From: Anaerolineae bacterium
GTDB taxonomy: Bacteria > Chloroflexota > Anaerolineae > Aggregatilineales > Aggregatilineaceae
DNA: 64,000 nt
Assembly: GCA_018432315.1 (NCBI GenBank)
Contig: JAHDLB010000021.1
Coordinates: 62,001 to 126,000, forward strand
Direction of reading: 5' to 3'
Part shown: one piece after another, positions 7,698 to 16,747 of the stretch
Numbering within the stretch: the first letter of the stretch is position 1
How the letters are laid out: each line of letters starts with the position of its first letter
The notes under the pieces: model-generated
Seen by the model: only the letters and a program-made list of their open reading frames with translations
Told to the model about the DNA's origin: nothing
The model's database searches: none
Program-made: the position numbers and the translations under genes

Positions 7698-10565
7698 TTA
7701 GCGTTCCGGTTTTCGAGTAAGTCGCGTTTCACCTCCTTGGGTTGTCTCCACGTGAACCCTCTCGCCACGATAGCGGATCGCAAACGATACACGTTTCCAG
7801 TGAGCGGGCAGGCGCGGCTTGACGACGATCTCCTCACCCGCCAGCCGCAAACCGGCAAATCCGAAGACGACCGCCTGCCACAGGCCGCCCGCCGACGCGG
7901 CGTGAATGCCGTCGTGGGCGTTGCCGCGCACGTCGTAGAGGTCGGCGCGGGCGGCCAGCATGAAGTGCTCGTAGGCTTCGTCCGGCTGGCCCATCTCGCA
8001 GGCGGCCCAGGCGTGGAAGCTCGGCCCCAGCGACGACCCGTAGCGGTGATCGGTGATGGGCATGTAGGTGTCCCAGTTCCGCTGCCACGTCCGGGCGTCG
8101 TACTCGTCGCGCAGCAAGCACAACAGCATGATCACGTCGGCCTGCTTGAGCACCTGGCTCTCGTTCGCGCCTTCGATCCCCAGCACGACCTGCATCGAGC
8201 GGTCCGTCCGCGCGATCGTCTCGGGATCGACCCGCTTGAGGTCGAAGAAGCCCTCGAACTGCACCATCAGCCCGGTGTCAGGATCGTGGTGGATGGTGAT
8301 GTGGTCGATCACGTCCTGCCAGTGGCGTGTGACGTCGCGGGTCAGGTCGAGCTGCTGGCGCAGGGCGCGCGCCTTGCCGGGGTGCCCGGCGTCCAGCCAG
8401 CCCAGCACGTCCAGCGCCGTCTGCAAATGCCACTGGGCCATGCGGTTGGTGTAGGTGTTGTTGTCGACGTGATCGTGATACTCGTCCGGGCCGATCACGT
8501 CGCGCAGGGCATAGCGGCGCTCGCCGTCGACCATCACCGGCTCGGCCCGGTCGCCCCAGAAGCGCGCCGTGTCCAGGATGATCTCGGCCCCGTAATCGCG
8601 CAGGAACGCGTCGTCGCCGGTGACCTGCCAGTACTGCATGATGGCGTAGGCGACATCCGCCGAGATGTGAATCTCGATGTCGCCCGTCCAGATGCGCACC
8701 AGGTGGCTGCCGTCGAAGCTGGGGACCCAGGTGGGCGTGACCTCGTCGCCGGTCGCCGCGCTTTCCCAGGCGAACTGGGCGCCGCTGTACCCGTTTTGGG
8801 CGGCTTTGCGGCGCGCGCCCGCCAGCGTGTGATAGCGATACAGCAGCATGTTGCGCGCCATCCGCGGCTGGGTATAGCTGAAGAACGGCAGGATGAAGAT
8901 CTCCGTGTCCCAGAACACGTGCCCGCGATAGCCCAAGCCGCTCAACGATTTCGCGCCGATGCTGACGCGCTCGTCGTGCTGCGGCGCGGCGATCAGCAGT
9001 TGGAACAGGTGAAACCGGATGGCGAGCTGGGCTTCGTCGTCGCCTTCGATGAGGACGTCGCAGTCCCGCCAGAGATCGTCCCAGGCGCGGACCTGCGCCG
9101 CGCGCAGCGCCTCGTAGGACTGCCCGGCCAGCGCCTCGACCGCGCGGCCCACCACACCGGCGGCGTCCGGCACGGCGTCGCGGCTGGCGGTGTAGCTCAC
9201 CAGCTTATCGACTTGCAGCGTCTGGGCTGCGTCGATTTCGCCCGACAGGATGAAACGCGGCTGGCCGGGGCACTGCTGGATGGTGGGCTCGATGGGCAGT
9301 GAGATGTCGATTGCTGCCGCCGCGGCCAGGTCGAGCGCGCTGTGGCGCGTGCGGCTGTGCAGCCAGAGGATGCCGCCGTCCGCCTGGCCCTGCGCGACGT
9401 GGTTCCAGTGCAGCAGGTCCTCGTTGGCGACGTGGCCGTCGATCCCGGTTTCGACGGTGATGCGGCAGGGCCGGTCGACCGGGGTGATCAGCACGCGGAG
9501 CGCCCCGATATGCTCGTGCGTGTAGCTGGCGAACCGCTCGAAGGTCAGGTCCACGACCGCGCCATGCGGCGCCCGCCAGCGTACTTCGCGGCTCAGGATG
9601 CCCTGGGCCATGTTCAGGTGGCGCTTGAAGCTCAGGCACTCGCCCCGGTCCAGCCGGAAGGGGTGCCCGTCGACGGCGATCGCCACGTCCAGCCAGTCGG
9701 GCAGGTTCGCCAGCTCGGTTTGCAGGATCGGGATGTCGTCGAAAATGCCGTGCGCCAGGGTCAGCGGGTGGTCGCCGGGATAGCCTTCCTCGAGGCTGCC
9801 CCGGCTGCAAAAGTAGCCGTTGCCCGTGGTGAAGACGGTTTCCATGTGGTGCTGGTTGTCCGCGCTGAAGCCGGACTGCGCTACTTCCCACGTGGCGGAG
9901 CGCGTCGCTGCCGCCTCGAGGTCGGCCATCTGGAGGCCGGCGAGGGTGTCGCGCCGGGGCAGCGGGCCGTACCTGCGCTCGACGCCGGCGAAGCGCCCGG
10001 CGGGCCCCAGGGCCAGGCAGGGCATTCCCGCGATCAGCGCCGCTTCGACTCCGGCGGCGGCGTCTTCGATCACCAGGCATTCGCTGGGCAGGACGTCGAG
10101 CCGCGCCGCGGCATAGCGGAACAGGTCCGGCGCGGGTTTCTGCCGCGTGACGCTGGCCCCGTCCGCCAGGACGTCCACGCGCCCGGCGATGCCCAGGCGG
10201 TCGAGGACGGAGGCGGCGTTATGGCTGGCCGACGCAATCGCGAGGCGAACGTTCGCCTGTTCGAGCAAAAAAAAGAGCGACTCCACACCCGGCAGCAGGT
10301 CCTGCGGCGTGATCTGGGCCAGCCGCGCCTGGTAATAGCGATTCTTGCGATCCATCATCTCCTGCATCCGGGCTTCCTCGACCCGCCGCCCCTTGAGCAG
10401 CATCAACAGCGACTCCCGGCGCGGCACGCCGCGCATGTGCTCGTTGGCGGCGCGGTCGAAGGGCAGGCCCTCTTCGTCGGCCAACTGCTTCCACGCCTGG
10501 TAGTGAAATTCGGCTGTGTCGACGATGACACCGTCCAGATCGCAGATCAGCGCTTTTAACGTCAT
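7698..10565 (-). CDS. Beta-phosphoglucomutase / GH65 disaccharide phosphorylase fusion
   Basis: A two-enzyme protein of 955 residues. Residues 1-215 are a HAD-family beta-phosphoglucomutase: DLDGVIVD carries the nucleophile Asp9 and general acid Asp11, and KPAPDLF and VIEDAAAG give the other HAD motifs. From about 225 it is a glycoside hydrolase family 65 phosphorylase: GHVFWDTEIF binds substrate, GPDEYHDHVDNN contains the catalytic acid Glu695, and SSLGPSFHAW is a phosphate-site motif. GH65 enzymes (maltose, trehalose, kojibiose or nigerose phosphorylases) invert configuration and release beta-glucose 1-phosphate, exactly what the fused mutase turns into glucose 6-phosphate. In-frame codons upstream of 10565 belong to the lacI region; ATG at 10565 has a TAGGGG site and lies 8 bp after lacI. 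The coding sequence contains an exact copy of the lacI operator. Which disaccharide is used cannot be read from sequence. Confidence 0.94.
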   Translation of the reverse strand: MTLKALICDLDGVIVDTAEFHYQAWKQLADEEGLPFDRAANEHMRGVPRRESLLMLLKGRRVEEARMQEMMDRKNRYYQARLAQITPQDLLPGVESLFFLLEQANVRLAIASASHNAASVLDRLGIAGRVDVLADGASVTRQKPAPDLFRYAAARLDVLPSECLVIEDAAAGVEAALIAGMPCLALGPAGRFAGVERRYGPLPRRDTLAGLQMADLEAAATRSATWEVAQSGFSADNQHHMETVFTTGNGYFCSRGSLEEGYPGDHPLTLAHGIFDDIPILQTELANLPDWLDVAIAVDGHPFRLDRGECLSFKRHLNMAQGILSREVRWRAPHGAVVDLTFERFASYTHEHIGALRVLITPVDRPCRITVETGIDGHVANEDLLHWNHVAQGQADGGILWLHSRTRHSALDLAAAAAIDISLPIEPTIQQCPGQPRFILSGEIDAAQTLQVDKLVSYTASRDAVPDAAGVVGRAVEALAGQSYEALRAAQVRAWDDLWRDCDVLIEGDDEAQLAIRFHLFQLLIAAPQHDERVSIGAKSLSGLGYRGHVFWDTEIFILPFFSYTQPRMARNMLLYRYHTLAGARRKAAQNGYSGAQFAWESAATGDEVTPTWVPSFDGSHLVRIWTGDIEIHISADVAYAIMQYWQVTGDDAFLRDYGAEIILDTARFWGDRAEPVMVDGERRYALRDVIGPDEYHDHVDNNTYTNRMAQWHLQTALDVLGWLDAGHPGKARALRQQLDLTRDVTRHWQDVIDHITIHHDPDTGLMVQFEGFFDLKRVDPETIARTDRSMQVVLGIEGANESQVLKQADVIMLLCLLRDEYDARTWQRNWDTYMPITDHRYGSSLGPSFHAWAACEMGQPDEAYEHFMLAARADLYDVRGNAHDGIHAASAGGLWQAVVFGFAGLRLAGEEIVVKPRLPAHWKRVSFAIRYRGERVHVETTQGGETRLTRKPER
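10243..10258. promoter_or_regulatory. Intragenic copy of the LacI-type operator
   Basis: AGGCGAACGTTCGCCT, a perfect 16-bp palindrome with the central CG typical of LacI-family sites, lies within the mutase part of the fusion gene. It is identical at all 16 positions to the site beside the operon promoter at 11654-11669, 1411 bp away. It probably serves as an auxiliary operator for repression by looping. Confidence 0.7.
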
Positions 10566-10573
10566 CGATGCCC

Positions 10574-11611
10574 CTAGCTTGGTTGGTAGCCCTGGCTGGA
10601 CTCGCGGATAATCAATTCGGGCGGCAGCAGCACCTGCCTCGCCTCGGACGTGTTCCCTTCCAACTGGTCGACCAGGATCTCGATCACGCGCTGCCCGACG
10701 TCCCAGGCGGGCTGGCGCAGCGTGGTCAGGCCCGGTCGCAAATAGACGATCACCGGCATGTCGTCGAAGCCGGTCACGGCGATATCGCGCCCGACGACCA
10801 GCCCCCGCTCGTCGATGGCGTGCATGGCGCCGATGGCGATCAGGTCGAAGACGGTCACGATGGCGGTGGGCCGCTGCCGCGCCGGCAGGGCCAGCAGCTC
10901 GTGCGCGGCGGCATAGCCATAGTCGTATTCCCCCGCGCCGCGCTTCACCCACGCCGGATCGACCGGGATGCCGGCCTCGTTCATCGCGTCCAGGTAGCCC
11001 GACAGGCGATCCGTCCCCACACGCGATTCTTCCGGCCACGCCAGCACGGCGATCCGCTCGTGCCCCTGGTTGAGCAGGTGCTTGACGACCAGCCGCACGC
11101 CCGCGCGCCCGTCGACATCGACGAACGAATAGGTGCAGTCGTCACAATGGGTGCGTCCAAACGCCACCAGGGGAATGTTCAACGCCTGCAGCGCCGGGAT
11201 GCGGCGATCGTCGTAGCCCAGGTCCGACAGGATGAACCCGTCCACGCGCCCGGAATACACCAGCTCCTCGTACGTCTTGGATGAATCCGTCCCTTCGGGC
11301 TGGGGAAACAGCAGGATGTGATAGCCGCGTTTTTCGGCGGCCTCGACCACGCTTTGCTCGAACTCTTCGAGAATGGGGCTGAGGAAGTTCTGGCGCGACG
11401 GCTGCCACGAGTAACCGATCAGGTGGCTGGCCTGCGTGCGGAGGTTCCGGGCGGTGACGTTGGGCCGGTAGCCCAGCTCCTCGACGGTGCGCTGCACGCG
11501 GGCGCGCACTTCGGGCGTCACCTGGATCTGGCCGCGGAGGATCTTGGAGACAGTCTGGTAGCTGACTCCGGCGTGTTTGGCGACATCTTTGAGCGTAACT
11601 TTTTTAGCCAT
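10574..11611 (-). CDS. LacI-family transcriptional repressor of the sugar operon
   Basis: A 345-residue regulator. Residues 1-50 form the LacI helix-turn-helix and hinge (TLKDVAKHAGVSYQTVSKILRG), followed by a periplasmic-binding-protein-like effector domain that binds a sugar. It is the first gene of the operon and is transcribed from a near-consensus promoter overlapping a palindromic operator. It therefore very likely represses itself and the downstream phosphorylase and transporter genes until the transported sugar or a derivative binds. The ATG at 11611 precedes the canonical KKVTLKDVA start of the family. The stop is 8 bp before the fusion gene. Confidence 0.93.
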   Translation of the reverse strand: MAKKVTLKDVAKHAGVSYQTVSKILRGQIQVTPEVRARVQRTVEELGYRPNVTARNLRTQASHLIGYSWQPSRQNFLSPILEEFEQSVVEAAEKRGYHILLFPQPEGTDSSKTYEELVYSGRVDGFILSDLGYDDRRIPALQALNIPLVAFGRTHCDDCTYSFVDVDGRAGVRLVVKHLLNQGHERIAVLAWPEESRVGTDRLSGYLDAMNEAGIPVDPAWVKRGAGEYDYGYAAAHELLALPARQRPTAIVTVFDLIAIGAMHAIDERGLVVGRDIAVTGFDDMPVIVYLRPGLTTLRQPAWDVGQRVIEILVDQLEGNTSEARQVLLPPELIIRESSQGYQPS

Positions 11612-11653
11612 GAGGCCACTTGTTTAAATAAAGTCTATCGGCCAGCACGCGTC

Positions 11654-11669
11654 AGGCGAACGTTCGCCT
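11654..11669. promoter_or_regulatory. Primary LacI-type operator of the sugar operon
   Basis: AGGCGAACGTTCGCCT is a perfect 16-bp palindrome 43 bp upstream of lacI. It begins 7 bp after the -10 box (minus strand), so bound repressor would cover the transcription start. The same 16 bases recur at 10243-10258. Confidence 0.82.
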
Positions 11670-11676
11670 AACCTCA

Positions 11677-11705
11677 ATTAAAGGCGATTTCAGCACGTTT
11701 GTCAA
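11677..11705 (-). promoter_or_regulatory. Sigma70-type promoter of the lacI-led sugar operon
   Basis: On the minus strand TTGACA (11700-11705), a 17-bp spacer and TTTAAT (11677-11682) form a near-consensus promoter. The predicted start falls at about 11670, at the edge of the operator. Confidence 0.82.
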
Positions 11706-11825
11706 GCCAAATCTAAGAGTTGCCGGGATTCTCCGCTGCCGGGCGGCGAGGATCGCGCCATTGCGGGCGCGCGGCAGCCGGTGGAACATCCGAACATAAC
11801 CCTAACACTTTGGCGCCCGGCGGCG

Positions 11826-11855
11826 TTGTCCTCGATCGGCTTTTGGTGCCACAAT
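11826..11855 (+). promoter_or_regulatory. Possible promoter of the polysaccharide ligase gene
   Basis: TTGTCC (11826-11831) and CACAAT (11850-11855) are separated by 18 bp, about 30 bp before the start of the O-antigen-ligase gene. The match is moderate only. Confidence 0.35.
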
Positions 11856-11887
11856 ACCCGTGTCATCATCGAGCGGAGTGGCGGGCT

Positions 11888-14407
11888 ATGCGTTCAACGT
11901 TGGCTCATATCGCGGTCGTCTTCTTCATCGTCTACGCGTCGCTTTTTGGGGGCGTGGTCGAGTGGCATCCCATCCTCAAGATCGTTCACCAACTGGGCAG
12001 CGCGTTCGTCGTCGCGGCCTGGCTCGTCAGCCTCGCACTCCGCAAGCGCCCCTTCCCGGTCACGCGGATCGACGGGCCGCTGTGGGCGCTCGGCGGCGGG
12101 TGGCTGGTGGCGGCGCTGTTCGGCGAGGGCCTGCGCGTCAGCTTCGAGTTCATCTGGGTCACGTTCATCCACATCATGCTGTTCTTCATCGCCGTCGACC
12201 TGATGCGGAGCGGTAAGCGGCGGTGGCTGTTCGAAGGGCTGTTTTTCACCGGCGGCGTGGTCGTCATCCTGGGCGCGGTGGAGATGCTGCTGTGGTATTT
12301 TGGCGTCCCGGTCCTGCCGGGAATCAGCGGCCAGTCGTGGCCGGAGGTCGGCGGCTTTTTTTCCATCCCGCCGGTCATTCACGAGCTGAGCGCGCCGCTC
12401 AACCACAACAACCCCACCGGGGCCTTCACGGTCATCCTCATCCCCGTGGCCCTGGCCTGGAGCAACACGAGCCGCGAAACCGATCTCAAGTGGGGCCTGC
12501 GCGCCCTGGCGGCGGGGTTGCTGGGCGTGTTGATCCTGACACAGTCACGGGGCGCTTACCTGGCGCTGGCCGCGCTGGTGGCGTTCATGGCGCTGATCTG
12601 GCTGCTGCGGCCCGACGTGCGCGCGCGGTTTCCCCGGCGCGTGCAGCCGTTGGTGTCACCGGGCATGGTGCTGGCCCTGGCGACGCTGGGGGGAATCGTC
12701 GCGTGCGTCATCCTGTACCAGATCATCATCGCCCCCAGCCATCCCAACCCGAACGACGTCGCCCGCCTGGACCTGTGGTACAGCGCCGTCCGCATTTTCG
12801 AAGACTACCCGCTGACCGGGATCGGGCCGCTGCAGTTCAAGGGGATTCGCCTGTTTTACGGCAACTGGGACTATTCCCAGGGCTATCTCTCCCTGGACCA
12901 CGCGCACAACATCGTCTTCAACATCCTGGCCGAGGGGGGCGTCCTGCTGGTCGCCCTGGCGCTGTGGGTCGTGGTCCGCGCCGGGCGGATCTGGTGGGCC
13001 GCGTGGACCCATGCCCCCCAGTCGGTTCGGCGGCGGTTGGAAGGCATCCTGGCCGCGGTGTTGGCGTTCAGCGTGCACAACATGGTCGACGCGTTCATCC
13101 AGACGCAGTTCATCGTCCCCCTGGCGATCTTTCTCGCGTACACCGTCGCGCACGATGCAGCCCCCGCGCCCCACACGGCAGCGCGGCCCCGCCGCGTCGC
13201 CGCGCCCAATGTGCGGTTCGCCCTGGCCGCGACCGTGCTGGTAGGCGGGCAGATCGCGTTCATCCCCATTCACCGGGGGGCGGTGAAACAACAGCAGGCC
13301 AGCGTGCACATGGCGCAGGGCCGCATGGTGGAGGCACTCGACAGGGTCCGCGAAGCGCAAGACGCCGATCCCTGGCTGGACCTGTACGTGCTGGAGGAAG
13401 CGGTCATTTTGGGCGAGCTTGCCGCTGACGCGCCGGACGTCTACCTGGCGGATGCCATCGCCGCCTTCGAAGACAGCCTTCAGCGCAACGCGATCTGGGA
13501 TGCCGGGTGGCACAACCTCGCGGCGCTGTACGCGCAAGCCGGCGACTACCGGCGCGCCATAGACGCCGCGACGAAAGCCTACCGCATACGGCCCCCGCTG
13601 GTCGATTACCAGCTCAAACTGGGCGAGTACTACGAGCTTGCCGGGGACGTTGACATGGCCCGCGCCGCCTACCGCGAAGCGCTGGGCGACCATCCCTGGC
13701 TCGCGGCGTCGGCTTTCTGGCACGACCCGGCGCAGCCCGACCGACCGGCATTCCTGGAAGATGCCATCGCGCATTACGCCGGCACCGAAACCGGCATCAG
13801 CCTGCTGGTCTATTCGGGCGCGATCGAGCGCATCCCCGCCCTGGGCGATCCGGCTCCGGCGGAGGTCGAAGAGCAGTTGCGCGTCTTGTGGCCGGACGCG
13901 AGCGGATCGCCCTGCGTTTACTGTTTCTACGTGCAGGACAACGCGCTGCTCTTGCGGGCGGAGACGCTGCTCCACACCGGGCAGCTCACGCCGGATCTCG
14001 CCGACCGCGTCGAAACACTGGCGCGCAAGGCGATCTTCACCGGCGCTTCGAAGAGCGAATGGGGCTGGTATATCCTGGTGCGCCTCGCCGAGCAGCAGGA
14101 TCTCACCGGCGACGAGATCGCGCTCTACCTGGCACGCGCGGCGGCGTTCCCCAAAGACTACCGTCTCGGCTTCGACGGCGTGTACCGGATGCGGGGAACG
14201 TTGGACATCCTGCCGCAGGCGCGCGTCCCGGTGATGAGCCCGATAGCCTACGAGCCGTGGCTGAAACTGGCCGAGTGGGAAGCCGGGCGGGGCAACGTCG
14301 ACGAGGCGCGCGAGCGCTATGACATGATCCTGAAAGCCGACCCCCACGCGCCGACCGTACCCGAGCGGATCGCGGACCTGTCAGCCTCCGGCGAGCGTGC
14401 CGGCTGA
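11888..14407 (+). CDS. O-antigen ligase/polymerase-type membrane protein with C-terminal TPR region
   Basis: An 839-residue protein. The first ~480 residues carry about 12 predicted membrane helices with Wzy_C-type signatures: an SRGAYLAL stretch and the loop DHAHNIVFNILAEGGVL with its conserved His and Gly. The rest is soluble and alpha-helical, with TPR-like repeats (for example IDAATKAYRIRPPLVDYQLKLG and GNVDEARERYDMILKADP). Such proteins polymerise repeat units or transfer glycan to an acceptor at the outer face of the membrane, and the TPR part probably binds partners. The start MRSTLAHIA is taken because the preceding open frame is not protein-like and GGAG lies upstream. It opens the plus-strand polysaccharide cluster. 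Ligase versus polymerase cannot be separated by sequence. Confidence 0.85.
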   Translation: MRSTLAHIAVVFFIVYASLFGGVVEWHPILKIVHQLGSAFVVAAWLVSLALRKRPFPVTRIDGPLWALGGGWLVAALFGEGLRVSFEFIWVTFIHIMLFFIAVDLMRSGKRRWLFEGLFFTGGVVVILGAVEMLLWYFGVPVLPGISGQSWPEVGGFFSIPPVIHELSAPLNHNNPTGAFTVILIPVALAWSNTSRETDLKWGLRALAAGLLGVLILTQSRGAYLALAALVAFMALIWLLRPDVRARFPRRVQPLVSPGMVLALATLGGIVACVILYQIIIAPSHPNPNDVARLDLWYSAVRIFEDYPLTGIGPLQFKGIRLFYGNWDYSQGYLSLDHAHNIVFNILAEGGVLLVALALWVVVRAGRIWWAAWTHAPQSVRRRLEGILAAVLAFSVHNMVDAFIQTQFIVPLAIFLAYTVAHDAAPAPHTAARPRRVAAPNVRFALAATVLVGGQIAFIPIHRGAVKQQQASVHMAQGRMVEALDRVREAQDADPWLDLYVLEEAVILGELAADAPDVYLADAIAAFEDSLQRNAIWDAGWHNLAALYAQAGDYRRAIDAATKAYRIRPPLVDYQLKLGEYYELAGDVDMARAAYREALGDHPWLAASAFWHDPAQPDRPAFLEDAIAHYAGTETGISLLVYSGAIERIPALGDPAPAEVEEQLRVLWPDASGSPCVYCFYVQDNALLLRAETLLHTGQLTPDLADRVETLARKAIFTGASKSEWGWYILVRLAEQQDLTGDEIALYLARAAAFPKDYRLGFDGVYRMRGTLDILPQARVPVMSPIAYEPWLKLAEWEAGRGNVDEARERYDMILKADPHAPTVPERIADLSASGERAG

Positions 14408-14466
14408 CGCTCATGAAAACCGTCTGAAATTTCCCCGCGCAGGCCGATCGCGGAAGATAATTATCG

Positions 14467-14472
14467 TATACT
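14467..14472 (+). promoter_or_regulatory. Possible -10 element before the priming phosphotransferase
   Basis: TATACT lies 59 bp upstream of the start codon in an AT-rich gap. It directly follows the perfect palindrome GATAATTATC (14456-14465). No good -35 is visible, so a promoter needing an activator is possible. Confidence 0.3.
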
Positions 14473-14530
14473 AAAGAACGTAAAGAAAACGTTGAGGCAG
14501 AGGCGTCTCTGCGACCGGGATTGCATCCTC

Positions 14531-15940
14531 ATGAGCAAACAGTTCAGCCTGCGATTCACCCTGTTTCTCTTTTTGTCGGACGTGGTGCTGGTGTGCCTGG
14601 CGCTGTTCCTGGCGACGCAGGTCCGCTACGTCGTGCCCCTGGGCCGCGATCTGGGCGACAACATCGGCGAGAACGTCCCTCACGCCGTCTACGGGCTGGC
14701 CGCCATCATCTGGGCGATCACGTTCCTGACGCTCAACGCCTACGATCCTCGCGAAATCTCGTTCCTGAGCAAAGAGCTGGTCAAAGTTGTCGAGGCGTCG
14801 CTGTTTGCGTGGCTCATCCTGGCGGGCGTGTTGTATTTCAGCTATCGCGACATTTCGCGCTTGCTCATCCTCTATTTCTTCGGCCTCGACGTGCTGCTGG
14901 TCATCCTGCATCGCATCGTGCTGCGCGCCGGGTTTCTCTCGCGAAACGGTTACCGCTACCACACGCGGCGCGTGTTGATCGTGGGCACGGGGGAGATCGC
15001 AACGGCGGTCGCGCGCTCGGTGCGCGAGCACGCGTGGATGGGGCTGGTCGTCGCGGGGTTCGTGGGGCCGGAGCACGGCGACGAGGCGATCGACGGCAAG
15101 ATCCTCGGCACGATCGATGAGACGCTCGACGTGGCTGTGCGCCACGATATCGAGGAGGTCGTCATCGCGCTGCCGCGTGACGATGCCCACAACACGCGCC
15201 AGCTCATCTACAAACTCCAGGCGCTGCCGGTGAACATCCGGCTCATCCCCGACTACTTCGATTTGGTCTTTCTGCGCCTCGACTTCGAGAGCTTCAGCGG
15301 GATGCCGCTGCTCACCCTCAAGGAGCCGGTGCTCGATCCGTTCCAACGGATCGAGAAGCGCGCGTTCGACCTGATCGTGACGGGGCTGGTGCTCATTCCG
15401 GCGCTGCCCATCATGGCGCTGATCGCGCTGGCGATCCGGCTGGACAGCCCTGGCCCCATCCTGTTCAGGCAAAAACGGGTTGGCGAGGGGGGCGTCCCGT
15501 TCACCATCCTCAAGTTCCGCACCATGCGCCAGGATGCCGAGCAACTCCAGGCGAATCACAATCACGTTGACGACGAGGGGAACGTCATCCACAAGCACGA
15601 AGACGATCCGCGCGTGACGCGGGTGGGGCGTTTTCTGCGCCGCACCAGCTTCGACGAACTGCCCCAGTTGTTCAACATCCTGCTCGGGCAGATGAGCCTC
15701 GTCGGGCCGCGCCCGGAGATGCCGTGGCTGGTGGACATGTACGAACCCTGGCAGCGCAAGCGCTTCGAGGTGCCGCAGGGGCTCACCGGGTGGTGGCAGA
15801 TCAACGGGCGCAGCGACAAGCCGATGCACTTGCACACCGAAGACGACCTGTACTATATTCAGCACTATTCTCTGCTCCTCGACGTCAAAATCCTGCTGCG
15901 CACGATCAAAGCCGTTGTCCTGGGCCATGGAGCCTTCTGA
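14531..15940 (+). CDS. Undecaprenyl-phosphate sugar phosphotransferase (polyprenyl glycosylphosphotransferase)
   Basis: A 469-residue membrane protein of the WbaP/CpsE type. It has four N-terminal helices, a cytoplasmic CoA-binding-like domain ([17 protein letters not shown]) and a C-terminal bacterial sugar transferase domain. That domain starts at [10 protein letters not shown] and contains LKFRTM, the [20 protein letters not shown] region and QMSLVGPRP. These enzymes start polysaccharide assembly by transferring sugar 1-phosphate from a nucleotide sugar to the lipid carrier on the cytoplasmic face. The ATG at 14531 begins the first helix (MSKQFSLRF). WecG/TagA follows after 15 bp, then a flippase, which is a standard order for a Wzx/Wzy pathway. 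Confidence 0.93.
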   Translation: MSKQFSLRFTLFLFLSDVVLVCLALFLATQVRYVVPLGRDLGDNIGENVPHAVYGLAAIIWAITFLTLNAYDPREISFLSKELVKVVEASLFAWLILAGVLYFSYRDISRLLILYFFGLDVLLVILHRIVLRAGFLSRNGYRYHTRRVLIVGTGEIATAVARSVREHAWMGLVVAGFVGPEHGDEAIDGKILGTIDETLDVAVRHDIEEVVIALPRDDAHNTRQLIYKLQALPVNIRLIPDYFDLVFLRLDFESFSGMPLLTLKEPVLDPFQRIEKRAFDLIVTGLVLIPALPIMALIALAIRLDSPGPILFRQKRVGEGGVPFTILKFRTMRQDAEQLQANHNHVDDEGNVIHKHEDDPRVTRVGRFLRRTSFDELPQLFNILLGQMSLVGPRPEMPWLVDMYEPWQRKRFEVPQGLTGWWQINGRSDKPMHLHTEDDLYYIQHYSLLLDVKILLRTIKAVVLGHGAF

Positions 15941-15955
15941 CCAATTGGAGATGCT

Positions 15956-16747
15956 GTGTCACGCTGCCCGTCACTTCCCCGCACGAACATCCTGGGCGCA
16001 GGCGTCAGCGCCATCACCATGCAGCAGGCGCTGGACCAGGTCGCGTGCTGGATCGAGGAACGGCGGCGCGCTTACGTCGTCGTCGCTAACGTCCATACGG
16101 TGATGGAAACCCAGTCCAGGCCGGGCTACCGGGCGATCGTCAACCGGGCGGACCTGGTCACGCCCGACGGGATGCCGCTGGTGGTGCTGAGCCGCCGGTT
16201 GGGGCATCACCCGGTCGAGCGGGTGTATGGGCCGGACCTGATGCTGGCGTTGAGCGCGCTCTCGGCGCAGCGCGGCTACCGGCAGTATTATTTTGGCGGC
16301 GCCGAAGGCACGCCCGAGCGCCTGGCCGGGATGCTCGGCCAGCAGTTCCCCGACCTGCCCATTGCCGGCACGTATTCGCCGCCGTTTCGCCCGCTCAGCG
16401 CCGATGAAGATCGCGCCGTCGTCGATCGAATCAATGAGGCTGACCCGGACATTGTGTGGGTGGGGCTTGGCTGCCCCAAGCAGGATATCTGGATGGCCGA
16501 GCACCGCGACCGGTTGAATGCCCCGGTGCTGATCGGCGTGGGAGCGGCGTTCGATTTTCTGTCCGGGCAGAAGCAGCAGGCCCCGCGCTGGATGATGCGC
16601 CATAGCCTGGAGTGGTTGTACCGGCTGCTGCAGGAGCCGCGCCGCCTGTGGCGGCGGTACCTGGTTTATAATCCGTTGTTTGTCGTTCTCGTGCTCCTCC
16701 AGATCGCCAGACTGCGGCAGATTCCCCTGCCCGATGGGCAGGACTGA
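15956..16747 (+). CDS. WecG/TagA/CpsF-family glycosyltransferase
   Basis: A 263-residue GT26-family transferase. It shows the family hallmarks: an N-terminal VVANVHTVMETQ stretch, TPDGMPLV, RVYGPDL, YYFGGAEGTPE, VGLGCPKQD and a C-terminal LEWLYRLLQEPRRLWRRYL tail that contacts the membrane. It adds the second sugar (classically N-acetyl-mannosaminuronate or ManNAc) to the lipid-linked first sugar. The start is GTG at 15956, with TTGGAG 5 bp upstream. Its 3' end overlaps the flippase start by 14 bp, so the two are probably translated together. Confidence 0.92.
   Translation: MSRCPSLPRTNILGAGVSAITMQQALDQVACWIEERRRAYVVVANVHTVMETQSRPGYRAIVNRADLVTPDGMPLVVLSRRLGHHPVERVYGPDLMLALSALSAQRGYRQYYFGGAEGTPERLAGMLGQQFPDLPIAGTYSPPFRPLSADEDRAVVDRINEADPDIVWVGLGCPKQDIWMAEHRDRLNAPVLIGVGAAFDFLSGQKQQAPRWMMRHSLEWLYRLLQEPRRLWRRYLVYNPLFVVLVLLQIARLRQIPLPDGQD

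Noticed and set aside
12656-14347. A 563-codon minus-strand open frame antisense to the ligase/TPR gene
   Set aside because: Composition is dominated by Arg, Val, Gln and His from the antisense reading of GC-rich codons, with no ribosome site or known motif.
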